Of a stretch of 64,000 nt of DNA, positions 63,515 to 64,000 are shown piece after piece. Source of the stretch: Gemmatimonadota bacterium (GTDB lineage: Bacteria > Gemmatimonadota > Gemmatimonadetes > Gemmatimonadales > Gemmatimonadaceae); assembly GCA_040388625.1 (NCBI GenBank), contig JAZKBK010000001.1:186001-250000 (forward strand). Reading direction: 5' to 3'. The position numbers and the translations under genes were made by a program. Under the pieces are notes generated by a model. That model saw only the letters and a program-made list of their open reading frames with translations. It was not told the origin of the DNA and did no database searches. The number at the start of each line of letters is the position of its first letter. The first letter of the stretch is position 1.

Positions 63515-64000
63515 CTACTGCTTGGTCGGAGGTGCCGGGGGCAGTTGCGCCAGCCGGCGTTTCATCGACTGAAAGGCAGGGGAATCGGTTTGCAGCTTGG
63601 CGAGTTGCGCGGACGGAACGTTGGCGAGCATGCGCTGAATGTCAGCTATGCGGTCCTCGGTTCCGGGGTGATCCGAAAACCATGCCGCTGTCGATCCGGA
63701 GCTCCCCTGCGACTGCTCCTCGGCCAGCAGCTTCTTGAAGAAGCTCAACATTCCGGCCGGACTGATGCCCGCCCGCATTACGTTCTGGAATCCGCCGTTG
63801 TCCGCCTGCACCTCGTCCTCTCTGCTGAACTTCGCGAACACGGCCGTACCGCCGATGTTGATCGCTGTCGCGGCCGCCTGATTGTTGCACACGTTGGTGA
63901 GTGAGCACGCGATCGCGAGGCCGACATTCGCGCCTTGCTGCTGTTGCATCTGCTTCACGGAATGACGCAATACGACGTGCTCGATCTCGTGTCCCAATAC
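63515..64000 (-). CDS. M48-family metalloprotease, N-terminus outside window
   Basis: C-terminal part of an M48 (BepA/HtpX-like) zinc protease. The motif GHEIEHVVLRHS carries HExxH; the third ligand region is SREDEVQADNGGFQNVMRAG and the later conserved segment is AWFSDHPGTEDRIADI. The first visible codon is an in-frame Met, but the real start lies beyond base 64000. Likely an exported, soluble periplasmic or lipoprotein protease involved in envelope quality control. Confidence 0.85.
   Translation of the reverse strand, partial: VLGHEIEHVVLRHSVKQMQQQQGANVGLAIACSLTNVCNNQAAATAINIGGTAVFAKFSREDEVQADNGGFQNVMRAGISPAGMLSFFKKLLAEEQSQGSSGSTAAWFSDHPGTEDRIADIQRMLANVPSAQLAKLQTDSPAFQSMKRRLAQLPPAPPTKQ

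Overview
The window is high-GC bacterial chromosome. It has dense gene packing, very frequent 1-4 base start/stop overlaps, many GTG starts, and no rRNA, insertion sequence, phage gene or CRISPR array that I can see. Ser/Thr kinases with C-terminal tetratricopeptide-like halves, ECF sigma/DGPF pairs, an NtrC-type regulator, several outer-membrane lipoproteins and a porin point to a didermic soil-type bacterium. A Gemmatimonadota-like or Acidobacteriota-like lineage fits best, but this is inferred from gene style, not from a marker gene.

Layout. 1-2.2 kb: ybbP(partial)-ybbA divergent from a tesA-type lipoprotein esterase. 2.3-4 kb: ECF sigma factor with a DGPF partner. 4.2-5 kb: efp, tRNA-His, tRNA-Trp. 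5.3-8.5 kb: DUF542 protein, MerR regulator, metE. 8.6-9.8 kb: PaiB-like protein and a small secreted Pro/Thr repeat protein with a structured leader. 9.9-15.3 kb: a lipoprotein, histidine kinase and sigma54 regulator set resembling QseG/GlrK/GlrR, plus a PAS-GGDEF protein. 15.4-25.1 kb: a nine-gene minus-strand operon for CoA-dependent aerobic aromatic degradation, best read as 2-aminobenzoate (anthranilate). 25.3-26.1 kb: six tRNA genes (Glu, Glu, Asp, Leu, Thr, Gly) and a terminator.

26.2-36.5 kb: membrane-anchored metallo-beta-lactamase-fold protein, AHSA1 protein and ArsR regulator; a Ser/Thr kinase; a GGDEF-EAL protein; Ogt and Mug repair enzymes; an internally deleted AHSA1 remnant; a membrane protein. 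36.6-43.3 kb: MarR regulator with a clear operator, then an RND efflux pump (adaptor, pump, outer-membrane factor). 43.3-46.5 kb: cNMP/glutaredoxin-like/thioredoxin-reductase-like fusion, cupin, ring-cleavage dioxygenase. 46.5-56.3 kb: a Kdp potassium locus in which the sensor KdpD is split. The structural operon (small ORF-kdpF-A-B-C-porin) ends with the KdpD N-terminal half and a histidine-kinase-like protein lacking its catalytic residues. KdpE and the KdpD transmembrane/kinase half are transcribed divergently. 56.3-64 kb: M61 peptidase, erythromycin-esterase-like protein, hotdog thioesterase, lipoproteins, SLT transglycosylase, a secreted protein with a 12-bp tandem repeat, and a partial M48 protease.

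How they fit together. The strongest stories are the translationally coupled aromatic-CoA operon with its own MarR and a RidA-family protein lacking the usual arginine, and the split Kdp sensing system with an operon-encoded porin. The structured leader before the small repeat protein is the most interesting non-coding signal.
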